This document shows positions 43,764-51,614 of a stretch of DNA of 64,000 bases, piece by piece (position 1 is the stretch's first letter; the number at the start of each line of letters is the position of its first letter). Where the stretch lies: NCBI GenBank assembly GCA_016713125.1, contig JADJPT010000001.1, positions 405,748 through 469,747 on the forward strand, given 5' to 3'. The DNA comes from Betaproteobacteria bacterium. GTDB lineage: Bacteria; Pseudomonadota; Gammaproteobacteria; Burkholderiales; SG8-39. The position numbers and the translations under genes are program-made. The notes under the pieces were generated by a model, which saw only the letters and a list, made by a program, of their open reading frames with translations, was not told the DNA's origin and did not search any database.

Positions 43764-43791
43764 TCGCGGTTCCGCGGACCCGGCGGTCGAG

Positions 43792-43797
43792 TAAAAT
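43792..43797 (+). promoter_or_regulatory. Candidate -10 (TAAAAT) of the mla operon
   Basis: TAAAAT lies 32 bases before the GTG start of mlaF (14 before an alternative TTG). The -35 region is not obvious. Confidence 0.4.
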
Positions 43798-43829
43798 CCC
43801 GCCTCTCGCACTTGCAAAGCCCGGTTCAG

Positions 43830-44633
43830 GTGGATACCAACATCGTAGAAATCGACAATTTGTCTTTCGCTTACGACAAGCGGCCGATTCTGCACTGCAT
43901 CAACATGCGCATTTCTCGTGGCAAGGTGGTGGCGATCATGGGCAGTTCGGGATGCGGCAAGACGACGCTGCTGCGGGTGATCGGGGGTGCGGTTCGGCCG
44001 ACCGCGGGTTCGACGCGCGTAATGGGCAAGGACACGTCCAAGCTGGATCGGGCCGGGTTATTCGAGATTCGGCGCCGTATGGGAATGCTGTTCCAGTTTG
44101 GGGCACTTTTCACCGATATGTCGGTATTCGAGAATGTCGCCTTTCCCATGCGCGAGCATGCCCGGCTCCCCGAAGGCATGATTCGCGATCTGGTGATGAT
44201 GAAGCTCGACGCAGTGGGCCTGCGCGGTGTTGCGCAACTGATGCCTTCGGCGCTGTCCGGGGGCATGGCCAGACGCGTGGCGCTGGCGCGCGCGGTCGCA
44301 TTGGACCCGACATTGATCATGTATGACGAGCCGTTCGCGGGCCTGGACCCGATTTCCCTCGGTGTTATCGCGCGGTTGATACGACGCCTGAACGATTCAT
44401 TGGGTGCTACCTCCATCATAGTCACTCACGACGTTCAGGAATCGCTCCACATGGTTGACTACGTCTACTTCGTGTCCGAAGGCCGCATAATCGCCGAAGG
44501 CTCGCCCGACGAGGTGCGCGGATCGCGGGTTCCCTACGTCAAACAGTTCGTGAACGGCGAGCCCGACGGGCCGGTGCCATTTCATTTTCCGGCAATGGAT
44601 TTCATGGCCGACCTCGCGGGGGGGCAGTCATGA
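43830..44633 (+). CDS. mlaF: Phospholipid ABC transporter ATP-binding protein MlaF
   Basis: A 267-residue ATPase with Walker A GSSGCGKTT, signature LSGGMARRVALARA, Walker B LIMYDEPFAGLDP and H-loop THDV. This sequence set matches MlaF, which powers retrograde phospholipid transport from the outer to the inner membrane. A TTG at 43812 would add six residues; the GTG at 43830 begins where homologues do. It overlaps mlaE by 4 bases, and the gene order mlaF-E-D-A-C-B is a common betaproteobacterial arrangement. Confidence 0.92.
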   Translation: MDTNIVEIDNLSFAYDKRPILHCINMRISRGKVVAIMGSSGCGKTTLLRVIGGAVRPTAGSTRVMGKDTSKLDRAGLFEIRRRMGMLFQFGALFTDMSVFENVAFPMREHARLPEGMIRDLVMMKLDAVGLRGVAQLMPSALSGGMARRVALARAVALDPTLIMYDEPFAGLDPISLGVIARLIRRLNDSLGATSIIVTHDVQESLHMVDYVYFVSEGRIIAEGSPDEVRGSRVPYVKQFVNGEPDGPVPFHFPAMDFMADLAGGQS

Positions 44634-45430
44634 ATGGGCTGCTGGACGCGCTGGCCAAGCTTGGGAGGTCGGCCATCGACCGTATCTGGCGACTGGGATT
44701 CGCCTGCCGTTTCTTCCTTTACATGTTTTTGCATTCCGGCACCGCTTTCCGGCGTTTCCGCCTGACCATCAGGGAAATCTATTTCGCCGGTGTTCTGTCG
44801 CTCATCATCATCCTGGTTTCCGGGCTGTTCGTGGGCATGGTGCTGGGCTTGCAGGGTTACGACACCCTGCAGCGCTACGGCTCCTCGGAGGCCCTGGGTG
44901 TGCTGGTGGCGCTGTCCCTGGTTCGTGAGTTGGGGCCGGTGGTGGCGGGTTTGCTGTTTGCGAGCCGGGCCGGCAGCGCCATCACTGCGGAGATCGGTCT
45001 CATGAAGGCCACGGAGCAGATATCCGCCATGGAAATGATGGCGGTTGACCCGATTTCTCGGGTGGTCGCCCCCCGATTCTGGGCCGGGGTCCTGTCCATG
45101 CCTCTGCTGGCGGCACTTTTCTCCGCCATGGGAATCTTCGGCGGGTATCTGGTCGGGGTGCAGTTGATCGGCGTCGACGAAGGCGCATTCTGGTCGCAGA
45201 TGCAGGCTGCCGTGGATATTCGTGAAGACGTGCTGAACGGGGTAATCAAGAGCGTCGTGTTTGGCGTCGCTGTTACCTGGATTGCAGTGTTTGAAGGCTA
45301 TGATGCTCCCCCTACGGCGGAGGGGGTATCGGGGGCGACTACCCGCACCGTAGTGACGTCTTCGCTCGCCATACTCGCGCTGGATTTTGTGCTTACTGCG
45401 CTCATGTTTACCGGAGGAAACGCCAAATGA
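44630..45430 (+). CDS. mlaE: Phospholipid ABC transporter permease MlaE
   Basis: A 266-residue permease with about five membrane helices and the family motif GLQGYDTLQRYGSSEALGVLVALSLVRELGPVVAGLLFASRAGSA with ITAEIGLMKATEQISAMEMM. It ends VLTALMFTGG. MlaE forms the transmembrane core of the MlaFEDB complex in the inner membrane. The ATG at 44630 overlaps the mlaF stop, and its own stop overlaps mlaD by 4 bases. Confidence 0.94.
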   Translation: MNGLLDALAKLGRSAIDRIWRLGFACRFFLYMFLHSGTAFRRFRLTIREIYFAGVLSLIIILVSGLFVGMVLGLQGYDTLQRYGSSEALGVLVALSLVRELGPVVAGLLFASRAGSAITAEIGLMKATEQISAMEMMAVDPISRVVAPRFWAGVLSMPLLAALFSAMGIFGGYLVGVQLIGVDEGAFWSQMQAAVDIREDVLNGVIKSVVFGVAVTWIAVFEGYDAPPTAEGVSGATTRTVVTSSLAILALDFVLTALMFTGGNAK

Positions 45431-45897
45431 ACCGCTCCACTATCGATCTATGGGTCGGTCTTTTCGTCGCCATGGGGTTGGGCGCCCTGCTTTTCCTGGC
45501 CCTGAAGGTCGGCAATCTGGCCTCTTTTTCGACCTCCGAGTCGTATCAGGTTCAGGCCAAATTTGCTAACATCGGCGGCTTGAAGGTCCGGGCTCCGATC
45601 AAGAGCGCTGGGGTTGTGGTCGGCAGAGTTTCGGAGATCCGGTTCGACAACGAGAGTTACGAGGCGCTGGTTGTTCTCAATGTCGATGCCAAGTTCCAGT
45701 TTCCGAGAGATACATCCGCCAAGATTCTCACCTCGGGGCTGCTCGGTGAGCAGTACATCGGGCTGGAGGCGGGCGGCGATGCAAAAATGCTCAAGACCGG
45801 CGACAATATGAAGTTGACCCAGTCGGCGGTCGTACTCGAGAACCTCATTAGCCAGTTCATGTTCAGCAAAGCGCAGGAAGGCAAGGAATCCAAGTGA
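45427..45897 (+). CDS. mlaD: MCE-domain lipid-binding subunit MlaD
   Basis: A 156-residue protein with one N-terminal membrane helix (about 8-27) and an MCE domain (FANIGGLKVRAPIKSAGVVVGRVSEIRFDNESYEALVVLN, then SAKILTSGLLGEQYIGLEAGG). MlaD hexamers form a periplasmic ring that receives lipid from MlaC. It is the shortest MCE type, one domain, as in E. coli MlaD (183 residues). It overlaps the flanking mlaE and mlaA genes by 4 bases each. Confidence 0.94.
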   Translation: MNRSTIDLWVGLFVAMGLGALLFLALKVGNLASFSTSESYQVQAKFANIGGLKVRAPIKSAGVVVGRVSEIRFDNESYEALVVLNVDAKFQFPRDTSAKILTSGLLGEQYIGLEAGGDAKMLKTGDNMKLTQSAVVLENLISQFMFSKAQEGKESK

Positions 45898-46736
45898 GCT
45901 TTACGATCTCGAAAAAATCAGTTCCCGGAATTCGCGGCGCTCTCGCTGCGCTGTGCCTTCTGCTCGCCTCAGGCTGCGCTACGACCAGTGGGGATGCGCG
46001 CGATCCGTTCGAAGGCTTCAACCGTGCGATGTACGGTTTCAACGAGAGCCTCGATGAAGCGGTGGTCAAGCCGGTAGCCACTGCTTACAAGGAGTCGCTG
46101 CCGGAGATCGTGCAGATCGGCGTTCGAAATTTCTTCTCCAACCTCGAGGACATCTTCATCGGGGTGAACAATCTGCTGCAGGGCAAGCCGGTGGAGGCAG
46201 CGAGCGATTGGACGCGCGTCGCATTGAACACAGTATTTGGCGGAGTCGGTCTGCTGGATTGGGCGAGTGAAATCGGCCTGGAGAAGCACAACGAGGATTT
46301 CGGTCAGACCTTCGGGCGCTGGGGCGTGGGTGACGGTCCGTATCTTGTGTGGCCTGTTCTGGGTTCCAGCACCTTGCGCGACACCGCAGGCCGAATCATC
46401 GACATTCGGGTCGATCCGCTGCGCAATCACAAGCCAATTGCGACCCGCAACGTACTGATCCTCACGAATGGCATAAGCCGTCGTGCGTATCTGCTCGATG
46501 CCAGTCGCCTTCTCGAAGAGGCGGCCTTGGACAAGTACGTATTCCAGCGCGACGCTCATCTGCAGCGCCGACGCAGTCTAATTCATGACGGATCGCCGCC
46601 TCGCGAGAGCGCCTCCGGCAGGCCGTTCAGCGCCGATGCTGGTGTAAGCCCCGTTCCAGCAAGCAGCGATAGTGACGTCGGCCAACCGCGTGCCGCCTTG
46701 CCGCCCGCATTGGCGACATCGGTTCGCGGAGAGTGA
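45894..46736 (+). CDS. mlaA: MlaA/VacJ outer-membrane lipoprotein
   Basis: A 280-residue lipoprotein: signal peptide with lipobox LASGC, then DPFEGFNRAMYGFNESLDEAVVKPVATAYKESLP, typical of VacJ/MlaA, and the WGVGDGPYLVWPVLGSSTLRDTAG motif. MlaA removes misplaced phospholipids from the outer leaflet. The start is a GTG at 45894 overlapping the mlaD stop (GTGA). In E. coli vacJ is unlinked to mla; here it sits inside the operon. The last about 55 residues are Ser/Pro/Ala-rich and probably disordered. Confidence 0.93.
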   Translation: MSFTISKKSVPGIRGALAALCLLLASGCATTSGDARDPFEGFNRAMYGFNESLDEAVVKPVATAYKESLPEIVQIGVRNFFSNLEDIFIGVNNLLQGKPVEAASDWTRVALNTVFGGVGLLDWASEIGLEKHNEDFGQTFGRWGVGDGPYLVWPVLGSSTLRDTAGRIIDIRVDPLRNHKPIATRNVLILTNGISRRAYLLDASRLLEEAALDKYVFQRDAHLQRRRSLIHDGSPPRESASGRPFSADAGVSPVPASSDSDVGQPRAALPPALATSVRGE

Positions 46737-47383
46737 GGATCGTGCTTTCGTCTTTCAGTCGTCTGTTTCGCATGCTGGCCGTTGGCGCGTTATCGGCCTT
46801 GGCCTCTGCCGCATTCGCCCAGCAGGACACGCCTCCTGATGTTCTGGTGAAGAATGTGACCCTTGAGGTCATCGACATCATCGCCAAAGACAAGGAGATC
46901 CAAGCTGGCAATCAGCGAAAGGTCGTCGACCTCATCGAGGCAAAGGTGTTGCCGCACTTCAACTTCACATCGATGACCCGGCTGGCGGTCGCCACAAATT
47001 GGGAGAAAGCGACGCCGGAGCAGAAGAAGCGCCTGGTGGAAGAGTTCAAGACCCTTCTGGTCAGGACGTACTCCAGCGCGTTGTCTGCATACGGTGATCA
47101 GCGCTTCGATTTCCGCCCCTTGCGCATGAAGCCCACAGACACCGATGTGACGGTTCAGGTGCGCATCATTCAGAAGGGCGCCGAGCCGGTCAACCTCGAC
47201 TATGACATGGAGAAGGCGCCGTCCGGATGGAAGGCTTATGACGTTCGCATAGGCGGGGTAAGTCTGGTTGCCAACTATCGCACGGAGTTCGCCAACGAGG
47301 TTCGCACCATCGGCATCGATGGATTGATCAAGAGCCTGGCTTCGAAGAACAAAGGACAGGCTGCCCGCGCGGAGAAGAAGTGA
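46733..47383 (+). CDS. mlaC: Phospholipid-binding periplasmic protein MlaC
   Basis: A 216-residue protein with a signal peptide (cleavage after AFA, about residue 29) and the Ttg2D/MlaC fold: NVTLEVIDIIAKDKEIQAGN, VLPHFNFTSMTRLAVATNWEKATPEQKKRLVEEFKTLLVRTYSSAL and VDYD-like NLDYDMEKAPSGWKAYDVRIGGVSLVANYR. MlaC shuttles phospholipid between MlaA and MlaD. The GTG at 46733 overlaps the mlaA stop, and its end overlaps mlaB by 4 bases. The C-terminus is Lys-rich. Confidence 0.93.
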   Translation: MRIVLSSFSRLFRMLAVGALSALASAAFAQQDTPPDVLVKNVTLEVIDIIAKDKEIQAGNQRKVVDLIEAKVLPHFNFTSMTRLAVATNWEKATPEQKKRLVEEFKTLLVRTYSSALSAYGDQRFDFRPLRMKPTDTDVTVQVRIIQKGAEPVNLDYDMEKAPSGWKAYDVRIGGVSLVANYRTEFANEVRTIGIDGLIKSLASKNKGQAARAEKK

Positions 47384-47676
47384 TACGCAGGGACGGAAGC
47401 CGCATGTTCGTGGTGGGCCCCGCAACCTTGCAGAATATTTCCGGAGTGCTGGAGGACGGCGCGGCACTGGTTCGCGACGGCGTGACCGCAGTCGACCTTT
47501 CCGAAGTCACCGAATTGGATTCTTCACTCCTGGCCGCTGCGCTGGCCTGGTTGAGGCAGGCGAAGGAATCAGGTCACACCCTCGAACTGGCCCACGTTCC
47601 GGACAGCCTGCTTACGCTTGCCGGCCTGTACGGGGTTGGCGATCTGCTCGGCTTGGGCGCAGCGCCCGGTCACTAG
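47380..47676 (+). CDS. mlaB: STAS-domain protein MlaB
   Basis: A 98-residue cytoplasmic STAS protein (VDLSEVTELDSSLLAAALAWLRQAKESGHTLELAHVP with the conserved DSS/T motif). It binds MlaF and stabilises the MlaFEDB complex. It closes the operon mlaFEDACB. Length and motif agree with E. coli MlaB (97 residues). Confidence 0.88.
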   Translation: MIRRDGSRMFVVGPATLQNISGVLEDGAALVRDGVTAVDLSEVTELDSSLLAAALAWLRQAKESGHTLELAHVPDSLLTLAGLYGVGDLLGLGAAPGH

Positions 47677-47725
47677 AACAAACCCCAGTCGCGCCGTCAT
47701 GCCCGCCTGATCGGGCAGACCAGCC

Positions 47726-48625
47726 ATGTCAAACGCCATATGTATCCGGGAAGTCCGCAAGCGCTATGCCACGTTGCAAGCGCTTGACGGCGTTTCCCTG
47801 GATATTGAGGCTGGTGAGATCTTCGGACTACTGGGGCCGAACGGCGCAGGCAAGACCACGCTGATCAGCATCATCGCCGGGTTGGCGCGCGCAGATTCCG
47901 GGTCGGTGCAGGTGATGGGGGCGGATGTGGTCTCCGATTACCGCAACGCCCGACGCATGCTCGGCGTAGTGCCTCAGGAACTCGTCTTTGACCCGTTCTT
48001 CACTGTGCGCGAGGCGCTGGAAATTCAGTCCGGCTATTTCGGCATGCGCGACAATCGCGCATGGATAGAGGAGATCCTCCACCACTTGGACCTGTCTGCC
48101 AAAGCGGACGTGAACATGCGGGCGTTGTCCGGCGGCATGAAGCGCCGGGTGCTGGTCGCGCAGGCGCTGGTGCACAAGCCACCGGTCATCGTGCTCGACG
48201 AGCCGACTGCCGGGGTGGATGTGGAACTGCGACAGGGTCTTTGGGCTTTCGTGCAACGTCTGAACAGGGATGGGCACACCATTGTTCTGACCACGCACTA
48301 TCTCGAGGAAGCAGAAATGCTCTGCAATCGCATCGGCATGCTCAAGGCAGGTCGAATTGTTGCACTGGATTCCACGAGGAATCTTCTCGAGAACTTCTCG
48401 GGGCTTACGCTCAGACTGCGACTGGACAGGGACGCCACTGGTCCTGCTGCCGGCTTTCCGAAGGCCGAGGTCGACGGTGAGCGAATGGTGCTCAACCTTA
48501 GCGGTTTTGCCGAGATCGAGAGCGTCCTGACCCGCCTGCGCGAGACTGGAGCGGTCATTCGGGAGTTCGATCTCCAGCCCCCGGACCTCGAGGACGTATT
48601 CGTGCGCGTGATGGCAGGGCACTGA
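47726..48625 (+). CDS. ABC exporter ATP-binding protein (YadG-like)
   Basis: A 299-residue ATPase with Walker A GPNGAGKTTL, signature LSGGMKRRVLVAQAL, Walker B VIVLDEPTAGVDVELRQ and H-loop TTHYLEEAE. The long C-terminal domain (VDGERMVLNLSGFAEIESVLTRLRETGAVIREFDLQPPDLEDVF) is that of ABC-2 exporters of the YadG/DrrA type. The substrate is unknown. It overlaps the permease gene by one base. The pair commonly lies between mla and bolA/murA in betaproteobacteria and may serve the envelope. Confidence 0.9.
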   Translation: MSNAICIREVRKRYATLQALDGVSLDIEAGEIFGLLGPNGAGKTTLISIIAGLARADSGSVQVMGADVVSDYRNARRMLGVVPQELVFDPFFTVREALEIQSGYFGMRDNRAWIEEILHHLDLSAKADVNMRALSGGMKRRVLVAQALVHKPPVIVLDEPTAGVDVELRQGLWAFVQRLNRDGHTIVLTTHYLEEAEMLCNRIGMLKAGRIVALDSTRNLLENFSGLTLRLRLDRDATGPAAGFPKAEVDGERMVLNLSGFAEIESVLTRLRETGAVIREFDLQPPDLEDVFVRVMAGH

Positions 48626-49380
48626 TGACCAGTTTTCGCACCCTGCTCTACAAGGAGCTGTTGCGCTTCTGGAAAGTCGGGTTCCAGACGGTCGCGGCCC
48701 CCATCATGACGGCATTGCTGTATCTGCTGATTTTCTCCCATGCTCTGGGCGACCATGTCCAAGTCTACGAGGGCGTGCCCTACGAAGCCTTTCTGGTCCC
48801 GGGCCTGGTCATGATGAGCGTACTGCAGAACGCGTTCGCCAACAGTTCATCCAGCCTGATCCAGTCCAAGGTTACCGGCAACATCATCTTCGTCCTGTTG
48901 CCTCCAATCTCCTACATCGAATTCTTTGTCGCCTACGTACTGGCATCGGTCTGCCGGGGGTTGATCGTGGGTTGCGGCGTTCTCGCCGTGACTTGGTGGT
49001 TCGTCGACCTGCCCATTCGCTATCCGCTCTGGGTGCTTGCGTTCGCAGTGATGGGAGCCGCGATACTCGGTGCACTCGGCGTGGTGGCCGGCATCTGGGC
49101 GGACAAATTCGATCAGCTGGCGGCGTTCCAGAACTTCGTGATACTTCCGCTGACTTTCCTTTCCGGCGTCTTCTACTCGATACATACGCTGCCGCAGTTC
49201 TGGCAGGCCTTGTCCCGCCTCAATCCGTTCTTCTACATGATCGATGGTTTCCGCTATGGTTACTTTGGCGCGTCCGACGTAGCTCCGGCCGCCAGTCTGG
49301 CCGTAGTGGCAGGCACACTCATTTCGCTTTCTGCGTTCACGCTCTGGCTGCTCAAGGCAGGGTATAAACTTCGGCACTGA
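48625..49380 (+). CDS. ABC-2 exporter permease (YadH-like)
   Basis: A 251-residue permease with about six membrane helices. FRTLLYKELLRFWKVGFQTVAAPIMTALLYLLIF starts the protein, and VPGLVMMSVLQNAFANSSSSLIQSKVTGNIIFVLLPP is the ABC2-membrane motif. LTFLSGVFYSIHTLPQFWQALSRLNPFFYMIDGFRYGYFG near the end is very well conserved in YadH. It forms an exporter with the preceding ATPase. The ATG coincides with the end of that gene (TGATG). Confidence 0.92.
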   Translation: MTSFRTLLYKELLRFWKVGFQTVAAPIMTALLYLLIFSHALGDHVQVYEGVPYEAFLVPGLVMMSVLQNAFANSSSSLIQSKVTGNIIFVLLPPISYIEFFVAYVLASVCRGLIVGCGVLAVTWWFVDLPIRYPLWVLAFAVMGAAILGALGVVAGIWADKFDQLAAFQNFVILPLTFLSGVFYSIHTLPQFWQALSRLNPFFYMIDGFRYGYFGASDVAPAASLAVVAGTLISLSAFTLWLLKAGYKLRH

Positions 49381-49384
49381 GACT

Positions 49385-49624
49385 ATGGTCACTCCAGAAT
49401 CCATACGGCAAGGCATCGTTGCAGGCCTGCAATGCGAACACATTGAGGTGCGTGGCGACGGCCAGCATTTCGAGGCGGTTGTGGTGTGTGCGGCTTTCAC
49501 CGGGAGAAGCCGGGTGCAGCGCCACCAACTCGTCTATGGAGCGTTGGGTGACAGGATGCGCGAAGAGATTCATGCGCTTTCCATGCGCACCCTGACGCCG
49601 GAGGAATGGCGGGCGACTGAATGA
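49385..49624 (+). CDS. BolA-family protein (IbaG-like)
   Basis: A 79-residue BolA protein: the central FEAVVVCAAFTGRSRVQRHQLVYGALGDRM with the invariant Arg-x-x-x-His region and the C-terminal HALSMRTLTPEEW are clear. IbaG/BolA proteins partner with monothiol glutaredoxins in iron-sulfur cluster handling and stress responses. It is 4 bases after the YadH-like permease and overlaps murA by 4 bases, as in E. coli where ibaG precedes murA. Confidence 0.9.
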   Translation: MVTPESIRQGIVAGLQCEHIEVRGDGQHFEAVVVCAAFTGRSRVQRHQLVYGALGDRMREEIHALSMRTLTPEEWRATE

Positions 49625-50874
49625 GCAAGCTTCGCATCAACGGCGGCCGTCCGCTGGATGGCGCCGCACAAATTTCCGGCGCCAAGAATTCAGCGTTGCC
49701 CATCATGTGTGCGGCGCTGCTTTCCGCGCGACCACTGACACTGGGCAACGTGCCGCATCTCATGGACGTCGCGACGATGTCCAAGCTTCTTACCCAAATG
49801 GGACTGGGTGCAGAACGCGCCGCCAACGGTGACATGATCCTCGACGGGGCACGGATCGTCGACCCGGTTGCACCCTATGAACTGGTGCGCACCATGCGTG
49901 CCTCCATCCTCGTGCTTGGGCCCCTGCTTGCACGCTGCGGACGTGCCAAGGTTTCGCTGCCGGGCGGATGCGCGATCGGGCAGCGTCCTGTGGATCAGCA
50001 TCTGAAGGGATTGACGGCGATGGGGGCATCCATCTCGGTCGAGCATGGCTACATCCATGCTCATGCCGACCGCTTGCGCGGGACGAGAATCGTCATGGAT
50101 GTGGTGACGGTGACCGGGACGGAGAATCTGATGATGGCGGCGGCGCTTGCGCAGGGGAAGACGATCCTTGAGAACGCGGCGCGCGAACCGGAAGTCACCG
50201 ACCTTGCGCGCTGCCTGATCGCCATGGGCGCCAGGATCGAGGGCGCGGGCAGCGATGTGATCCGTATCGAAGGTGTGCCGGAACTGGGCGGGGCGCGCCA
50301 TTCCGTGATGCCCGACCGTATCGAGACCGGCACCTATCTGGCCGCTGCGGCGGCAACCGGAGGGCGCGTGCGTCTGACGGGAGTCGACTGCGACACGCTT
50401 GACGCCACGCTGGACAAGCTGCGCGAGTCGGGGGCGCGGGTAGAACGTGGTAGCGACTGGGTGAGCCTCGAAATGAATGGTCGCCCGCGAGCAGTCAGTC
50501 TGCGCACGGCACCGTATCCGGCATTCGCCACAGACATGCAGGCACAGTTCATGGCTCTCGACACGGTCGCCGACGGTACCGGCATCATCACCGAGACCAT
50601 TTTCGAGAACCGATTCATGCATGCTCTCGAACTGCAACGTCTGGGCGCCGACATCACGATCCAGGGGAATACGGCGATCGTGAAGGGGGTTGAGCGCCTC
50701 CAGGGCGCGGCGGTCATGGCGACCGACCTGCGCGCCTCGGCGAGCTTGGTGATCGCCGGACTGGTCGCCGAGGGTCAGACGGTGATCGATCGTATATACC
50801 ACCTCGACCGCGGATACGAGTCGCTGGAGCGCAAGCTGGCCGGGCTGGGCGCAAAGATCGACCGGCTGCCCTAG
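49621..50874 (+). CDS. murA: UDP-N-acetylglucosamine 1-carboxyvinyltransferase
   Basis: A 417-residue MurA, first committed enzyme of peptidoglycan synthesis, adding enolpyruvate from PEP to UDP-GlcNAc. Visible: AQISGAKNSALPIMCAALL at the start, the catalytic Cys117 in VSLPGGCAIGQRPVDQHL (Cys115 in E. coli), the fosfomycin-sensitive type, and the second-domain repeat FATDMQAQFMALDTVADGTGIITETIFENRFMH. It ends with a TAG stop, then hisG follows after an 86-base gap. No anomaly in length. Confidence 0.96.
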   Translation: MSKLRINGGRPLDGAAQISGAKNSALPIMCAALLSARPLTLGNVPHLMDVATMSKLLTQMGLGAERAANGDMILDGARIVDPVAPYELVRTMRASILVLGPLLARCGRAKVSLPGGCAIGQRPVDQHLKGLTAMGASISVEHGYIHAHADRLRGTRIVMDVVTVTGTENLMMAAALAQGKTILENAAREPEVTDLARCLIAMGARIEGAGSDVIRIEGVPELGGARHSVMPDRIETGTYLAAAAATGGRVRLTGVDCDTLDATLDKLRESGARVERGSDWVSLEMNGRPRAVSLRTAPYPAFATDMQAQFMALDTVADGTGIITETIFENRFMHALELQRLGADITIQGNTAIVKGVERLQGAAVMATDLRASASLVIAGLVAEGQTVIDRIYHLDRGYESLERKLAGLGAKIDRLP

Positions 50875-50884
50875 CCGCTTGGGG

Positions 50885-50890
50885 TAGAAT
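50885..50890 (+). promoter_or_regulatory. Candidate -10 (TAGAAT) of the histidine operon
   Basis: TAGAAT in the 86-base murA-hisG gap, about 70 bases before the hisG ATG. The leader contains no run of His codons and no clear attenuator hairpin, so control by a histidine leader peptide is not supported. Confidence 0.4.
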
Positions 50891-50960
50891 TACGCCCCTT
50901 TATCACTCGGAAATTGGCGAAGAATCAAGCCCGTGCGGGCGCTCTCCGCCTACAGTATCG

Positions 50961-51614
50961 ATGACTGCGGCGCTCTCAATCGCGCTCTCCAAAGGCCGGA
51001 TTTTTGACGAAACCGCGCCTTTGCTCGCCCGGGCCGGGATTGTTCCCAGCGAGAACCCGGAGACTTCGCGAAAGCTCATGATCGGCACCAACCGACCGGA
51101 CATGCAACTGATCATCGTGCGTGCCTCGGATACGCCGACCTACGTCCAGCACGGCGCGGCCGATCTCGGTATCGCCGGACGCGATGTGCTCTACGAGCAT
51201 GGCGGCGATGGCCTCTATCAACCGGTGGACCTCGGTATCGCCACCTGCCGGATGATGGTTGCGGTGCGCAAGGGCTTCGACTATGCGGGTGCAGTCCAGC
51301 GCGGCGCGCGCTTGCGCGTGGCCACCAAGTACGTGCGCACCGCCAGGGAGCACTTCGCCCAGAAGGGCGTGCATATCGACCTGATCCGGCTGTACGGCTC
51401 CATGGAGCTGGCGCCAATCGTCGGCCTGGCCGACGCGATCGTCGACTTGGTAAGTTCCGGCGGCACGCTCAAGGCGAACAATCTGGTCGCAGTCGAGGAA
51501 GTCATGCCGGTGTCGGCGCGGCTGATCGTCAATCAGGCCTCGCTCAAGATGAAGCGCGCTCTCATCCATCCGGTCATCGAGGCGTTCAAGGCGGCGGCCG
51601 GGGGGCGGCGGTGA
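50961..51614 (+). CDS. hisG: ATP phosphoribosyltransferase, short form
   Basis: A 217-residue HisG-S, first enzyme of histidine synthesis (ATP plus PRPP). Motifs: LSIALSKGRIFDETAPLL, VRASDTPTYVQHGAADLGIAGRDVL, and the PRPP loop DLVSSGGTLKANNLV. It lacks the C-terminal regulatory ACT-like domain of the long form, so it needs a HisZ partner; hisZ is not in this window, as is common in betaproteobacteria. It overlaps hisD by 4 bases (GTGA). Confidence 0.95.
   Translation: MTAALSIALSKGRIFDETAPLLARAGIVPSENPETSRKLMIGTNRPDMQLIIVRASDTPTYVQHGAADLGIAGRDVLYEHGGDGLYQPVDLGIATCRMMVAVRKGFDYAGAVQRGARLRVATKYVRTAREHFAQKGVHIDLIRLYGSMELAPIVGLADAIVDLVSSGGTLKANNLVAVEEVMPVSARLIVNQASLKMKRALIHPVIEAFKAAAGGRR

Noticed and set aside
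50875..50960. Histidine attenuator leader before hisG
   Set aside because: No short frame with repeated His codons and no alternative hairpins were seen.
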